Origin: Pirellulales bacterium
GTDB taxonomy: Bacteria > Planctomycetota > Planctomycetia > Pirellulales > JACPPG01
Direction: 5' to 3'
Assembly: GCA_035546535.1 (NCBI GenBank)
Contig: DASZWQ010000190.1
Span: 1 to 40,044 of the forward strand
DNA: 40,044 nt
Of this stretch, positions 1 through 9,849 are shown in pieces. The translations under genes and the position numbers were made by a program. Positions within the stretch are counted from its first letter, which is position 1, and every line of letters begins with the position of its first letter. The notes under the pieces are model-generated. The model saw only the letters and a list, made by a program, of their open reading frames with translations, was not told where the DNA came from and made no database searches.

Positions 1-1
1 C

Positions 2-685
2 TCTTTGAGCATCGGAGGCAACGACTACGGCGGAAACGCCTTGAAGCTCTTGACCGGGCAGGTCGATCCGGTGGTCTTGGGAAACCAGGTCACGGCCAAC
101 ATTTCCACGGCCGTCGACAACGTGCTGTCGGCGCATCCCGACGGCATGATCGTGTGGAGCGTCCCCGACATGTCGCTCACCGCCGAGGGCCAGACGTACG
201 TCACGACACCGCAGTTACAGGCGCTGGCCGCGCAAATCATGGCCGACGTTAATCCGCAGTTGGAAGCCGCGATGCTGTCGCGTCACGTCGTCTACATTGA
301 CCTGGCCTCGGCCATGCACGACCTGGAGGCGAGCCCGCTCGTCGTTGGTGGTGTAACGATCGACACCAAGAACGCCAGCACCGATCCCACACATCTTTGG
401 CAGAACAACATTCATCCGGGCACGGTCGGCAACGGCCTGTTCGCCAATCTGGCCATCGCCGCTCTTAACGTCGGGTACGGTCAACACATACCGTATTTCA
501 CTGACCAGGAAATTCTGGCGCAGGCCGGACTGAGCGGTAGCTACACGGGTCAAACGACGAACATCGACTACGCCAGCTACATTGTCACCGCGCCAGTGCC
601 CGAGCCGGGCAGCCTGGCATTGTTAGTCATCGGCGCCTTGTTCACGGTCGTCGGCTATCGTTCTCGACGCCGACGCATCGAATAA
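2..685 (+). CDS. SGNH/GDSL-hydrolase-like protein with PEP-CTERM tail (5' partial)
   Basis: The frame is open to the left edge, so the N-terminus, including the nucleophile block of the SGNH family, lies outside the window. The first residues contain GGND, matching SGNH block III, and about 130 residues later comes NNIHPGTVGNG, matching the block V histidine. In block V the usual Asp three residues before the His is read here as Asn, so the catalytic dyad may be altered. The last 30 residues form a PEP-CTERM signal: VPEPGS, a hydrophobic span (LALLVIGALFTVVGY), then RSRRRR. By family knowledge such proteins are exported and processed by an exosortase; no exosortase gene is in this window. The role is probably esterase/lipase-like surface hydrolysis, but the substrate cannot be read. 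Good confidence in the fold and tail, low in activity. Confidence 0.8.
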   Translation, partial: SLSIGGNDYGGNALKLLTGQVDPVVLGNQVTANISTAVDNVLSAHPDGMIVWSVPDMSLTAEGQTYVTTPQLQALAAQIMADVNPQLEAAMLSRHVVYIDLASAMHDLEASPLVVGGVTIDTKNASTDPTHLWQNNIHPGTVGNGLFANLAIAALNVGYGQHIPYFTDQEILAQAGLSGSYTGQTTNIDYASYIVTAPVPEPGSLALLVIGALFTVVGYRSRRRRIE

Positions 686-981
686 ATCGACACCGCCGTT
701 GTTCGAATCGTCTCGCGCGGGCGGATTGCCGTGCCGTCCGCGCGAGACCGTGGCCATCGATCGATCGATCTGCAACTGATCGCTGCCCCAGCCGGTGCGA
801 CGAGCAGGCGGATGTGAGAGCATGCCAGGAGCCGGTTTTCGCGGTGGCCGTCAAGAATGGTGCGGCGGAATTGCCAATTCGCGACCTTTTGAGCCGCGAT
901 CCGTGGGTTGTGATTTGGGTGAGTTCCGATCAGAATTGATGGAACCCGCCTTCATGATCCTCTGCAACAACAAGCGCACTA
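686..981. other. Intergenic stretch before the RND operon
   Basis: About 300 bases without a convincing gene. The short open frames here have no recognisable product. I see no T-tract terminator after the PEP-CTERM gene and no clear -35/-10 pair for the efflux operon; a GATC-rich stretch (GATCGATCGATC near 757-770) is the only visible feature. Confidence 0.5.
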
Positions 982-2271
982 ATGCATCGTTCGAGCGACT
1001 ATTGCCCCAGCGGTGCTCTTTGGTCTGGACTGGCGCTATGGTCCACGCTCCTGGCAATTGCCGGCTGCGGCTGGAGCACGACAAGCAAAGACGCTGGGAA
1101 GACAGCGCCTGCCAAAGTCGCACACCCGGTGAACGAAGTTGATCTGAATACGATCAAGCTCACGGCCGAGGCAGAGAAGCACCTGGGTATCGAAACGTCG
1201 CCGGTCGTGGCGCGGCGGGTCAACCGCGTGCGCGGATACGGTGGCGAGATCATGCTGCCGCCGGGATCGTCGACGATCGTTTCGGCCCCGGTGAACGGCA
1301 CGCTGCAAGCCCCCTCGGAGAAAGGCGTGCCGCAACCGGGCGCGAAAGTGAAGCGCCAGCAGCCAGTGTTTCTGCTATTACCCCTCTTGTCGCCGGAGCG
1401 TGCCGTATTAACGCCGGCCGAGCGCATTCGTTTCGCCGAGGCCAAGAACGCGCTGGTCACCAGCCGCATCGACGCGGCCGGGCAAGTGCAGCAGTCCCAG
1501 GCCCAGGTCGACGCCGCGAAGATCGCGCTTGACCGTGCCGAGCGATTGCTGCGCGACCAGGCGGGCACGGTCCGCGCTGTCGACGACGCCAAGGCGCAAC
1601 TCGAAATCGCCAACAAAGGGCTCGAGGCGGCATTATCGCGCCAAAAGGTGCTGGAAGAAATCCGTCTCGATGAGGATGCCGGCGAGCTGTTACCGCTGAC
1701 GCTCGAATCTCCACAGGACGGCATCCTGCGGGCCGAACATGCCACGGCTGGCCAGGTGGTGGCGGCCGGGGCGCCCTTGTTCGAGGTGATGGATTGCGAC
1801 CCCGTCTGGGTGCGCGTGCCCGTGTATGTCGGGGAAGCGGCCGAAATCCTGGCCGATCGACCGGCGCGCGTGGCAAGCCTGGCCGATCGCAGCGCGGCGC
1901 AAGCCCGTGCGGCACAACCGATCGCCGCGCCGCCGACAGCCACGGCGCTGGCCTCGACCGTCGACTTCTACTACGAATTGCCGAATTCCAGCGGCGAGCT
2001 GCGACCCGGCGCTCGCGTAAACGCCGCCTTGCCAGTGGCCGTTGAAGACGAAGCCCGCTTAGTGCCGTGGTCGGCCGTCGTACACGACATCAACGGCGGC
2101 ACCTGGGTCTACGAACAGACGGCGCCGCAAACATTTGTGCGGCGGCGCGTGCAGATCCGCTTCGTCGATGGCGATCAGGCCGTACTCGATCAGGGGCCCG
2201 GCGCGGGTGCGGCGCTTGTAACTACAGGCGCGATGGAACTCTTCGGCACCGAGTTCGGCTTTGGAAAGTAG
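982..2271 (+). CDS. RND efflux periplasmic adaptor (membrane fusion protein), lipoprotein
   Basis: A 429-residue HlyD/CusB-type adaptor that would link the inner-membrane RND pump at 2275 to an outer-membrane channel. The N-terminus has a hydrophobic segment ending in a lipobox (LLAIAGC, Cys29), so it is probably lipid-anchored after signal peptidase II cleavage. Residues about 50-135 and 240-290 are the split lipoyl/barrel halves (PVNGTL..., [19 protein letters not shown]), and about 146-232 is Ala/Gln/Glu-rich and predicted coiled coil. The C-terminal part ([18 protein letters not shown], then the FVRRRVQI strand) is the typical membrane-proximal domain. It ends 3 bases before the permease start, so co-translation is likely. 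The ATG at 982 fits the signal peptide; no strong Shine-Dalgarno is visible. No His/Met-rich metal-binding segment is seen, so the substrate is open. Confidence 0.9.
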   Translation: MHRSSDYCPSGALWSGLALWSTLLAIAGCGWSTTSKDAGKTAPAKVAHPVNEVDLNTIKLTAEAEKHLGIETSPVVARRVNRVRGYGGEIMLPPGSSTIVSAPVNGTLQAPSEKGVPQPGAKVKRQQPVFLLLPLLSPERAVLTPAERIRFAEAKNALVTSRIDAAGQVQQSQAQVDAAKIALDRAERLLRDQAGTVRAVDDAKAQLEIANKGLEAALSRQKVLEEIRLDEDAGELLPLTLESPQDGILRAEHATAGQVVAAGAPLFEVMDCDPVWVRVPVYVGEAAEILADRPARVASLADRSAAQARAAQPIAAPPTATALASTVDFYYELPNSSGELRPGARVNAALPVAVEDEARLVPWSAVVHDINGGTWVYEQTAPQTFVRRRVQIRFVDGDQAVLDQGPGAGAALVTTGAMELFGTEFGFGK

Positions 2272-2274
2272 CTC

Positions 2275-5200
2275 ATGACCTGGCTCGTCACGACGTCGCT
2301 GCGCTTGCGTGTGCTCGTGATCGCGCTATCCATGGTGCTCGTGATCTTCGGCGCGCGGACCTTGGAAACAACGCCGCTGGACGTCTTTCCCGAGTTCGCG
2401 CCCCCGCTGGTCGAGATACAGACCGAAGCACCCGGCCTGTCGACCGAAGAGGTCGAAAGCCTCATCAGTATGCCGCTGGAGAATGCGCTCAATGGCATTC
2501 CCTGGCTGAAGATCATTCGCTCGAAGTCGGTGCTGGGCTTGTCGAGCGTGGTGTTGATCTTTGAAAACGGCACGGACCTGATCCGTGCGCGGCAGGTCGT
2601 GCAAGAGCGGCTGGCCGCCGAAACCAGCCGTCTGCCGGCCGTCGCGCGGCCGCCCGTCATGCTTTCCCCCCTGTCGTCGACCAGCCGAGTGCTGAAAATC
2701 GGCATGACTTCGGACACGCTGTCGCAAATGGATATGACACTGCTCGCGCGGTGGACGATCCGGCCGCGCCTGATGGCGATCCCCGGCGTGGCGAATGTGG
2801 CCATCTGGGGTCAGCGCGACCGGCAATTTCAAGTCCTGGTCGATCCCGAACGATTGCAGGCGCACGACGTCACACTGCCGGCGGTCGAACGAGCAGCGCT
2901 CGAAGCGACGGCGCTGGCCAGCGGCGGATTCTGGGATACGCCGAACCAGCGCATCGCTTTACGGCAACTGATCGAGTTGCGCAATGCCGACGACCTGGCC
3001 AATGCGGTCGTCGATTATCGAGCCGGCGCGCCCTTGCGATTGGGCGAGGTTGCCGACGTCGTCGAAGGATTTCCACCGCCGATCGGCGACGCCATCATCA
3101 ACGATGGACCAGGGCTGCTCTTGATCGTCGAAAAGCAGCCCTGGGGTAACACACTTGCCGTGACGCGCGCCGTCGAAGCCGCCTTGGAGACATTGCGGCC
3201 CGGCCTGGCCGGCGTCGAACTCGACGCCACGATCTTCCGGCCCGCCACGTTCATCGAGCGGGCGCTCGATAATCTGTCGCACGCCATGCTGCTGGGGTGC
3301 GTGCTCGTCGTGGCGGTACTCGCGCTGTTCCTGTTCGATTGGCGCACGGCGCTCATAAGCATCACGGCCATACCGTTATCGCTGATCGCGGCGGCGCTGG
3401 TGTTGCATTACTGGGGCGCGACCTTCAACACGATGGTCGTGGCCGGATTGGTTATCGCACTGGGCGAAGTGGTCGACGACGCGATCATCGACGTCGAGAA
3501 TATCCAGCGCCGGCTGAGACAAAACCTGCTTTTGGACAAGCCGGCCCCGGTGTTCGACGTTGTGCTGCAAGCATCGCTCGAAGTGCGCAGCGCCGTCGTT
3601 TACGCCAGCTTGATCGTGACCTTGGTCTTTGTGCCGGTGCTGTTTTTGGACGGCGTGGCAGGCTCGTTCTTTCGGCCCCTGGCGATCGCATACATTCTGG
3701 CGATCTTGGCATCGCTGGCCGTGGCGCTGACGGTCACCCCCGCGTTGTCGCTGGTATTGTTACCGAGCGCGGCAGGACGGAAGCGCGAAGAAGCGCCGTT
3801 GTCGCGTTATTTGCAGGACGCGTACGTGCGCATGCTACCACCGCTGTTGGCGCGGCCAGGGACCTGCGTGGCCGTCATCGGGGCCACGTTTCTGGCGACC
3901 GTGCTCGGCGTATTAAAGCTCGGCGAGGAATTCTTGCCGAACTTTCAGGAAACAGACTTCCTCATGCACTGGGTCGAGAAGCCGGGCGCCTCGCTCGACG
4001 CCATGCGGCGCATCACGATCCAGGCAAGCCGTGAGCTGCGCGCGATACCCGGCGTGCGGAATTTCGGCTCGCACATCGGCCGCGCCGAGGTGGCGGACGA
4101 AGTCGTGGGCCCGAACTTCACCGAACTGTGGATCAGCGTCGATCCCGACGTCGATCTGACGCAAACCGTCAACCAGATTCAACACCTGATCGACGATTAT
4201 CCCGGCTTGTACCGGGACGTGCTGACCTATCTGAAGGAACGCATCAAGGAGGTGTTGTCGGGCGCCGGTGCGACCATCGTGGTGCGAACGTTTGGCCCAG
4301 ATCTGAACGTTTTGCGCGCCAAAGGAGAAGAAATCCGGGCCGCCATCGCTGATGTGTCGGGCGTGCAAAACCTGAAAGTCGAGCCGCAGGTGCTGGTGCC
4401 GCAATTGCAAGTACGCGTGCGGCCTGATGCCGCAGCCCGGTTGGGGCTGACGCACGCCCAGGTGCGGCGGGCGGTGGCGACGCTAGTGAATGGCACGAAA
4501 GTGGGCGAGATTTACCAGGATCAGAAGAGCTTCGACGTCGTGGTCCGCGGCGTGCCGAAGCTGCGTAGCGATTTATCGGCGCTCTCACGATTGCCGATCG
4601 ACCTGCCCACCGGCGGCCACGTAGTGTTGGGAGATGTGGCCGATTTGCACATCGCGCCGGCGCCGAACGAGATCAAGCGTGAATCCGCGTCGCGTCGGCT
4701 GGATGTAACGTGCAACGTCGCGGGGCGCGACTTGGGCAGCGTCGCCCGCGAGATCGAAGAGCGCGTGCGAGCGTTACCCTTTGATCGAGGGTACCATCCC
4801 GAGTTCCTCGGCGAGTACGCGGCTCGCGAACAATCGCGCCGGCGGCTGTTCGCCCTTTCGGCCCTGTCGCTCGTGGGTATCCTGCTGCTCTTGCACGTTG
4901 ATTTTCGCTCGTGGCGGATGGCACTGTTGGTATTCTTGACCATTCCCTTTGCGCTTGTGGGGGGCGTGTTGGGCGCCGTGCTCCAAGGGGGTGTGCTGTC
5001 GCTGGGGTCTCTGGTTGGATTCGTGACCGTCTTGGGCATCGCGGCGCGCAACGGCATCATGCTGGTAAGTCATTTCCGGCACCTTGAGCGCGAGGAAGAG
5101 GAACCCTTCGGCATCGCGCTCGTAATGCGCGGGGCCCGCGAACGATTGGTGCCGATCTTGATGACGGCCCTGTGCACAGGCTTGGCGCTAGTGCCCTTGG

Positions 5201-5373
5201 TGGTCGGCGGGAATCGTCCCGGCCATGAAATCGAGTATCCGATGGCGGCGGTCATTCTGGGCGGGCTGGCCACGTCGACGATTTTGAATCTGTTCTTGTT
5301 GCCGCCAATTTATTTGGCGTTCGGCAAAGTGTCGGAAGACCACGAGTCGACGGTGCCACCACTGCATCGCTAG
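2275..5373 (+). CDS. RND efflux permease, CzcA/CusA-like branch
   Basis: A 1032-residue inner-membrane RND transporter of full length for the family, with the usual two-fold repeat: TM1, a large periplasmic loop, TM2-6, TM7, a second loop, TM8-12. TM4 carries [15 protein letters not shown] (residues 395-409); Asp401-Asp402 align with the proton-relay pair of AcrB, with an extra Glu398 and Asp406. TM10 carries [10 protein letters not shown] with Arg925 where AcrB-type pumps have Lys and classical heavy-metal CzcA pumps have a neutral residue. The overall sequence ([28 protein letters not shown]) resembles the CzcA group, but these relay residues are intermediate, so metal specificity should not be assumed. 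It starts 3 bases after the adaptor stop. A TolC-like gene follows 197 bases downstream and probably completes the pump. Confidence 0.92.
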   Translation: MTWLVTTSLRLRVLVIALSMVLVIFGARTLETTPLDVFPEFAPPLVEIQTEAPGLSTEEVESLISMPLENALNGIPWLKIIRSKSVLGLSSVVLIFENGTDLIRARQVVQERLAAETSRLPAVARPPVMLSPLSSTSRVLKIGMTSDTLSQMDMTLLARWTIRPRLMAIPGVANVAIWGQRDRQFQVLVDPERLQAHDVTLPAVERAALEATALASGGFWDTPNQRIALRQLIELRNADDLANAVVDYRAGAPLRLGEVADVVEGFPPPIGDAIINDGPGLLLIVEKQPWGNTLAVTRAVEAALETLRPGLAGVELDATIFRPATFIERALDNLSHAMLLGCVLVVAVLALFLFDWRTALISITAIPLSLIAAALVLHYWGATFNTMVVAGLVIALGEVVDDAIIDVENIQRRLRQNLLLDKPAPVFDVVLQASLEVRSAVVYASLIVTLVFVPVLFLDGVAGSFFRPLAIAYILAILASLAVALTVTPALSLVLLPSAAGRKREEAPLSRYLQDAYVRMLPPLLARPGTCVAVIGATFLATVLGVLKLGEEFLPNFQETDFLMHWVEKPGASLDAMRRITIQASRELRAIPGVRNFGSHIGRAEVADEVVGPNFTELWISVDPDVDLTQTVNQIQHLIDDYPGLYRDVLTYLKERIKEVLSGAGATIVVRTFGPDLNVLRAKGEEIRAAIADVSGVQNLKVEPQVLVPQLQVRVRPDAAARLGLTHAQVRRAVATLVNGTKVGEIYQDQKSFDVVVRGVPKLRSDLSALSRLPIDLPTGGHVVLGDVADLHIAPAPNEIKRESASRRLDVTCNVAGRDLGSVAREIEERVRALPFDRGYHPEFLGEYAAREQSRRRLFALSALSLVGILLLLHVDFRSWRMALLVFLTIPFALVGGVLGAVLQGGVLSLGSLVGFVTVLGIAARNGIMLVSHFRHLEREEEEPFGIALVMRGARERLVPILMTALCTGLALVPLVVGGNRPGHEIEYPMAAVILGGLATSTILNLFLLPPIYLAFGKVSEDHESTVPPLHR

Positions 5374-5669
5374 CAGCGCCAGCCCGACGTCGGCCTGCCG
5401 TGATTTCGCCGCGTGCGCTCGTGTACTCGCGAAAATGCACCGCCTCTAACGCCGCATGCATGCGGGGCGCAGGAATCTAATTATCCGCGAGTGCTTATCG
5501 GACCGAAAACCCTTGATAGGCCTGCCTTTCGCGTGACAGCTCTCGCCGGACTTCTTGCTCGCCTCTCTTCATGATTCCGCTTACCACTCGCCACGCACCG
5601 CGCGAAGAATCGGTGCGCCCTCCAGGCGCCGGCGGTGCGCCGCGCGCGAATTTCTATATTCATCGTTGG

Positions 5670-7235
5670 ATGGTGATACTCGTGTACGTCGTCGCTTCAC
5701 TGCGCGCGTTCTTGGCGAGCGCGCAGCCGGCGCCCGTTCCTTCGTCCGCAAGCGCGGCGCCGTCTCTCGTGCGCCCCGCGGTCACGCTGGCTCCCGCACT
5801 GAGTAATCCGTCGAATGTCCAGGGTAGAGTTTCGCGTGCGCCTGCGCGACTGCCACCGCCGGCCGGAGCGGTGCAAGGCGGCACGCCCAAGGCGCGCACG
5901 ACCAGCGAGGTTCTTAACGTGCGTGCCGAACAGATACCGGTCGGCAACCCGCCCGTCGGGCCGCCGGCGGGCCCGGTGCGGTTGGCGCCGGTGCAAATCA
6001 ACCTGCCGGACGCGATCGAACTGGGGCTGCGGCAGAATCCCGATATCATCACCGTTCGCCGCAACGAAGGAGTTGCCATCGGCGTGCTGGGCGTCGCCGA
6101 GACTTATCCTTTCAATCCCTTCGTGCAAGTGAACGTCACGCCGCTGCAGACGAACAACGGCACGGGCTCGACGATCTATAACTACGTGTTGATGATGCAG
6201 ACGATTCAGCTCGCCCATCAACAGCAGTATCGTGAGGAAGTTGGCGGTGCGGCGTTGAACTCGGTGCGGTGGAACATCGTGCAGGCCGAGCTGCTGAATG
6301 TGGCCATGACCGAGCGGCTATTCTTTACCGCACTCTATCAGCATGGTCTGCGCGATCTGGCCATGGCCAACGCCGCCATGAACGACGAACTGCTGCGGAT
6401 TTCGACGAAGCAGTTCGAAGCGGGGCAGATCTCGGCCGCGAACCTGGCGATCATTCAAATCGATCACCGCGCCTCGCACCGGCAGGAGCGATTGGCCGAG
6501 GCGAACTATCAAACGGCCATGTTAGACCTGCGCCGGCAATTGAATATCTCGCTGGCGGCGCCGTTGGATGTCATGGGCGATCTGGACGATTGGTGGTGGG
6601 CCGCCGGCAACGCCGAGAATCTGCTGCACCTGAAATGTCCGCAAGCCAACGTCGCACCCGGCGAATGGCCGGCCATCGATGAATTGGCTGCTTCACGTCC
6701 CGACGTAATGGCTGCGCGGGCCGACGTGGCCACGGCCCGAGCGGCTGTGCGCCTGGCAAACGCCAACCGTACGCCGGACATCCAGGCCGGCCCTTACTAC
6801 CAGCGCACCGACAACGGCGTTACGTTCTTCGGTTTTCGCTTGCATCGCGACCTGAACGTATGGAACGACTTTACGCCCATGCTGCGCCAGCGACAGGCCG
6901 AGCAGCGCCAGCGGCAAACCGCGATGGAGCAATTGCAGGCCCGGGCCAGGATCGAAATCGAGGCCGCCATCAATCGCTACGAGCGGGCCCGCTGGATCAT
7001 CAACGAAACCCAGGATTTGATGGAATACTTGCCACGCGAAATTGCGCGGCTGGAAGAGCAATTCAAGGCCGGCGAAGTCGACGTTGTGCAAGTCATGCAG
7101 GCGCGGACGAGTCTGATCAATGCCCGGCGGGCCAACTTGGATTGCCTCAACGAATTGGCCCAGGCATCGGCCGTTCTCACCGCAACCACGGCCGTGCCGC
7201 CGCAGGCCATCGTACAGCCGGCGCAGAAGCCGTGA
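5670..7235 (+). CDS. TolC-family outer-membrane efflux factor
   Basis: Outer-membrane channel component expected to pair with the upstream adaptor and permease. I chose the ATG at 5670 because it places a signal peptide (MVILVYVVASLRAFLASAQP, cleavage near ASA-QP) at the N-terminus; the frame stays open to an ATG at 5571, which would add 33 charged residues ahead of it. A Pro/Ala-rich linker of about 100 residues is followed by two repeated alpha-helical OEP domains: one begins VQINLPDAIELGLRQNP, the second around EWPAIDELAASRPDVMAARADVATARAAVR split over helices. Helices rich in Gln, Glu and Ala and the motif QFKAGEVDVVQVMQARTSL fit the family. The 5' gap of almost 200 bases holds a 14-base perfect palindrome near 5453-5466 but no clear terminator, so read-through from the permease is possible. 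It ends 25 bases from the stop of the convergent gene. Confidence 0.85.
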   Translation: MVILVYVVASLRAFLASAQPAPVPSSASAAPSLVRPAVTLAPALSNPSNVQGRVSRAPARLPPPAGAVQGGTPKARTTSEVLNVRAEQIPVGNPPVGPPAGPVRLAPVQINLPDAIELGLRQNPDIITVRRNEGVAIGVLGVAETYPFNPFVQVNVTPLQTNNGTGSTIYNYVLMMQTIQLAHQQQYREEVGGAALNSVRWNIVQAELLNVAMTERLFFTALYQHGLRDLAMANAAMNDELLRISTKQFEAGQISAANLAIIQIDHRASHRQERLAEANYQTAMLDLRRQLNISLAAPLDVMGDLDDWWWAAGNAENLLHLKCPQANVAPGEWPAIDELAASRPDVMAARADVATARAAVRLANANRTPDIQAGPYYQRTDNGVTFFGFRLHRDLNVWNDFTPMLRQRQAEQRQRQTAMEQLQARARIEIEAAINRYERARWIINETQDLMEYLPREIARLEEQFKAGEVDVVQVMQARTSLINARRANLDCLNELAQASAVLTATTAVPPQAIVQPAQKP

Positions 7236-7260
7236 TGATCTACACCGCCTGCTTGCTCTG

Positions 7261-9471
7261 TCACGCCACGAAACGACCACCCCGTCGCCGCCAGGCGGCA
7301 ATGCCAAATCCCAGCGCCGCCGTGGCCGCCATTCCCCAGGTGCCCGGTTCAGGAACCCAAGGGGTGTTGGTGTTGTGCTGCGCGAACAGCCAATCGTAAA
7401 GCCCGAACTCCTGGGTTTGCGCGTCGCCGTAGACCTGTTCCCAGATGTCGTGTCCGCCGCCCGGGATCTCGGTGAACAAAGGCGAACCGCCGGCGGCGGT
7501 CATGGCGTTGATCATGTTGATCGTGTCGGTCACCGGCACCGTGGCATCGGCCGAGCCGTGAAAGGCCCAGGTAGGAATGTCCTTGATCACGGACGCCGTT
7601 GATGGGTCACCGCCCCCCGACAACGGCACGGCCGCGGCCCACAGGCTTGGAAACTCGTCCATGTAGGTGAAGGTGCCGAATCCACCCAGGGACAGGCCCG
7701 TGATGTAGATGCGGCTGGGGTCGATGGGATATTCGGCCATCACCTGCTGCAGAATATCCATCGTGCGGTCGAACGGATCGTCGGCGCCGAAGCTGCCTGC
7801 GTATGGATAATCGGTCAATTGCGGCGCCAATAAGAACGAGGCATAGGCGTCGCTTTGCGTGGCCTGGATCAAGCCGTCGATGTGATTCGACACCTGCGCG
7901 TAGTTGTCGATGCCTCGTTCGCCTGAACCGTGCAAGAACAGGACCAGCGGGAATTTCTCCTCGGGCTCGGAAGCCGATTGAGGCGGAACGAACAAACGAT
8001 AAGGCATCGGGTACTGACCGTTAGGATCGTAAACCTCTTCCAGAGAGTTCTTGACGAGCGGATCGTCAGCCAGCACCGCATGGGGCGCGAAGGCGGCCAA
8101 GACCATCAAAGCGAAAACCGCTGCCGTGCGTCGACCGAGCCGTCGCCGCGCCGCAAACAAAAAGCCGACAAGCGGCAGCGCGGCCAGCGCGAACGCTGGC
8201 GGCTCGGGCGCGATCGAAACTTGCAGTGTGTATTCTCCCCCGACCGCCGCCGGTCCCAAGGGACCGTTGGTCGGCGGCGTGTAATACCCGACGGCTATGG
8301 TGTACGTGCCGGGCTGCGCGAACGTGTACTGCAAATAGGCGTCGCGCGAGGTGCTGCTGCCGTGGCCGCCATAAGTGGAAGAAGCGTCGTCGTCCGAGGC
8401 CAGCAGATGCCCGGCGGCATCGTACAAGAAAAGCTGAGAATCGAACGTGGCGTTATCGATATCGAAGATACCGATCGCGGCGGCCTGACCGACCGTGAAG
8501 CTGAAATAGTGCAGGTTTCCGTCGAAGGCTCCATGGATCGTGGCATGCGGCATAATCGCCGACGTGTTGAGAATGTCGTTACCAACATTGGGGTCAAAGT
8601 TGCGGTTGAAGGCGCCGTTGATGGATTGTGCCAGCGCGAGGCTAGTGTTTCCGGCAATGCTTTCGAGCACCGGTCCCGGACTGGGCGTGGGAATGCTGTT
8701 GCCCACCATCTGCCCTTGCACCTGCAGGTCGACATAAATCGGGCCGAGGTCCGAGCTGCCCGCCGAGATGAAAACCGAGGTATCGATCGGCACGCGAACT
8801 TGCCAATTACCGCCGGCGAGCTGCGTCAGGCTGCCGGTCTGTCCGCCGTTTTGCGCCGCGTAGCGTTCGCTGAGGTCATAGCGCTGGCTGCCCAGCGTGG
8901 CCCCTATTCCCGATTGGCCTTGCACGTCGATATTGGTGGAAATCGACAGCCACTGATCGGCCGTGAATTGGTACTGGTTAGCACCGGTCGGATTGAGGTT
9001 CGTGATTTGGTAGGCGCTGAAGTAGTCGGCCCAAAAGTCTCGCACCGCGGCGACGGCCGTGGCGGGAATACCGAGCACGCCGTCGATTCGCACGCCCAGG
9101 AATGCCGGCGCCGTGCCGGTCGCGCCGAGCGGTAACGGTTCCCAGGTGCCGCTCGATTCTCCGTACATGCTGCCACCGCCAAAGGTGATGGTGCCGGCGC
9201 TCGTATCAACGTCGGCCGCCATGAGTCCGGCGAACATTCCTTGCGTGCCATCGCTGAAGCCGGGCACTCCCAGCCCTTGCGTCCCCTGGCCGTGCGTGAC
9301 GACGGTCAGATTGATCTGCGGAATTTCGATCGTGGCGGTGGCCGTCACAACGCTCTGCGCGGGATCGATGGCAAAGTACATTTCGTCGCCAGCCGCGACG
9401 TGACTTACCGGCAAGAACAAACAGGCACAAGCAAAGAGCGCGCAGAACGAAAGACGCAAGAAACGAGACAT
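7261..9471 (-). CDS. Double PEP-CTERM protein: PPC-type exported protein fused to an esterase
   Basis: One 736-residue frame that reads like two exported proteins back to back. Residues 1-27 are a signal peptide. About 270-420 contains a PPC/DVUA0089-like beta domain (LHYFSFTVGQ, LFLYDAAGHLLASDDDA, YTIAVGYY). Residues 421-448 are a full PEP-CTERM tail (APEPPAF, hydrophobic span, ARRRLGRR). Directly after comes a second signal-peptide-like segment, 449-469, ending AVLADD, with an internal ATG at 8106. Residues about 475-700 are an alpha/beta-hydrolase of the phospholipase/carboxylesterase or feruloyl-esterase type: LFLHGSGERG, GLSLGG nucleophile Ser594, Asp642 in GSADATVP and His674 in GGGHDIWE. 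Residues 706-733 are a second PEP-CTERM tail. It may be a genuine fusion, a polyprotein, or two genes whose separating stop was lost or misread. Both halves look intact. Confidence 0.85.
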   Translation of the reverse strand: MSRFLRLSFCALFACACLFLPVSHVAAGDEMYFAIDPAQSVVTATATIEIPQINLTVVTHGQGTQGLGVPGFSDGTQGMFAGLMAADVDTSAGTITFGGGSMYGESSGTWEPLPLGATGTAPAFLGVRIDGVLGIPATAVAAVRDFWADYFSAYQITNLNPTGANQYQFTADQWLSISTNIDVQGQSGIGATLGSQRYDLSERYAAQNGGQTGSLTQLAGGNWQVRVPIDTSVFISAGSSDLGPIYVDLQVQGQMVGNSIPTPSPGPVLESIAGNTSLALAQSINGAFNRNFDPNVGNDILNTSAIMPHATIHGAFDGNLHYFSFTVGQAAAIGIFDIDNATFDSQLFLYDAAGHLLASDDDASSTYGGHGSSTSRDAYLQYTFAQPGTYTIAVGYYTPPTNGPLGPAAVGGEYTLQVSIAPEPPAFALAALPLVGFLFAARRRLGRRTAAVFALMVLAAFAPHAVLADDPLVKNSLEEVYDPNGQYPMPYRLFVPPQSASEPEEKFPLVLFLHGSGERGIDNYAQVSNHIDGLIQATQSDAYASFLLAPQLTDYPYAGSFGADDPFDRTMDILQQVMAEYPIDPSRIYITGLSLGGFGTFTYMDEFPSLWAAAVPLSGGGDPSTASVIKDIPTWAFHGSADATVPVTDTINMINAMTAAGGSPLFTEIPGGGHDIWEQVYGDAQTQEFGLYDWLFAQHNTNTPWVPEPGTWGMAATAALGFGIAAWRRRGGRFVA
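8065..8211 (-). other. Internal PEP-CTERM tail followed by signal-peptide-like segment
   Basis: Junction of the two halves of the 7261-9471 gene. Reading on the minus strand: PEP motif, about 16 hydrophobic residues, an Arg cluster, then a new hydrophobic stretch (TAAVFALMVLAAFAPHAVLA) with an A-x-A-type cleavage site before DDPLVKN. No stop codon lies between the two. An ATG inside the second hydrophobic stretch (8104-8106) is too far into it to make a good start; the Arg cluster would serve as its positive n-region instead. Confidence 0.75.
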
Positions 9472-9849
9472 TGGCTGCCCCCGTTGGAGTAAAGAAGATT
9501 GGACGTAATCCGGCTAACTGCTGCGGAGAAAAAAGCTTGCAGTAGCGGCTCCAACTCTTCGGGGCAAAAAGGTCATCGCGCCGCAGGCGACTTGAAAATA
9601 GTCAAAGTGGCGGCAGCGCGACGTTGTGGATTAACTAGCTTTACCTTAGGACTATACAAATCAACCGACGCAAAAAAGCCGCTATCATACGGATGTGCGG
9701 CTTTATCAATAAAGAGATTACAAAGCGCCAACAATGATATCAATAAGTTAAACCAGGTTTTTTTCCAGAGCGTCACTCGGGGGCCCCCGGCAGGAAGAAT
9801 GCGGAGCGCCGCCGAATGCTAGCGCAACGGGCTGCCATCAATGTGCTTC
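9472..9849. other. Intergenic stretch, lower in G+C
   Basis: About 380 bases upstream of the double PEP-CTERM gene and downstream of the minus-strand gene at 9850. It is visibly richer in A and T than its surroundings. Apart from the hairpin at 9671-9704 I see no gene: the open frames here (for example 9499-9822) give compositionally odd, unrecognisable peptides. The promoter of the 9471 gene must lie in its left part, but I cannot single out a -35/-10 pair. Confidence 0.5.
9671..9704 (-). terminator. Rho-independent terminator for the 9850-10293 gene
   Basis: An 8-bp perfect stem (AAAGCCGC at 9675-9682 with GCGGCTTT at 9697-9704) closes a 14-base loop. Read on the minus strand the stem ends in GCGGC followed by six T, the form of an intrinsic terminator. 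It lies about 145 bases beyond the stop of the minus-strand gene ending at 9850. Confidence 0.65.

Noticed and set aside
7930..9135. 401-codon plus-strand frame opposite the double PEP-CTERM gene
   Set aside because: Its composition is Arg-rich and low in recognisable structure. The opposite frame has two signal peptides, two PEP-CTERM tails and a catalytic triad.
9499..9822. Possible 107-residue plus-strand gene in the AT-richer spacer
   Set aside because: It reads through a minus-strand terminator hairpin, has no ribosome binding site, and its sequence (Lys/Ser/Cys-rich, no hydrophobic core) does not look like a protein.
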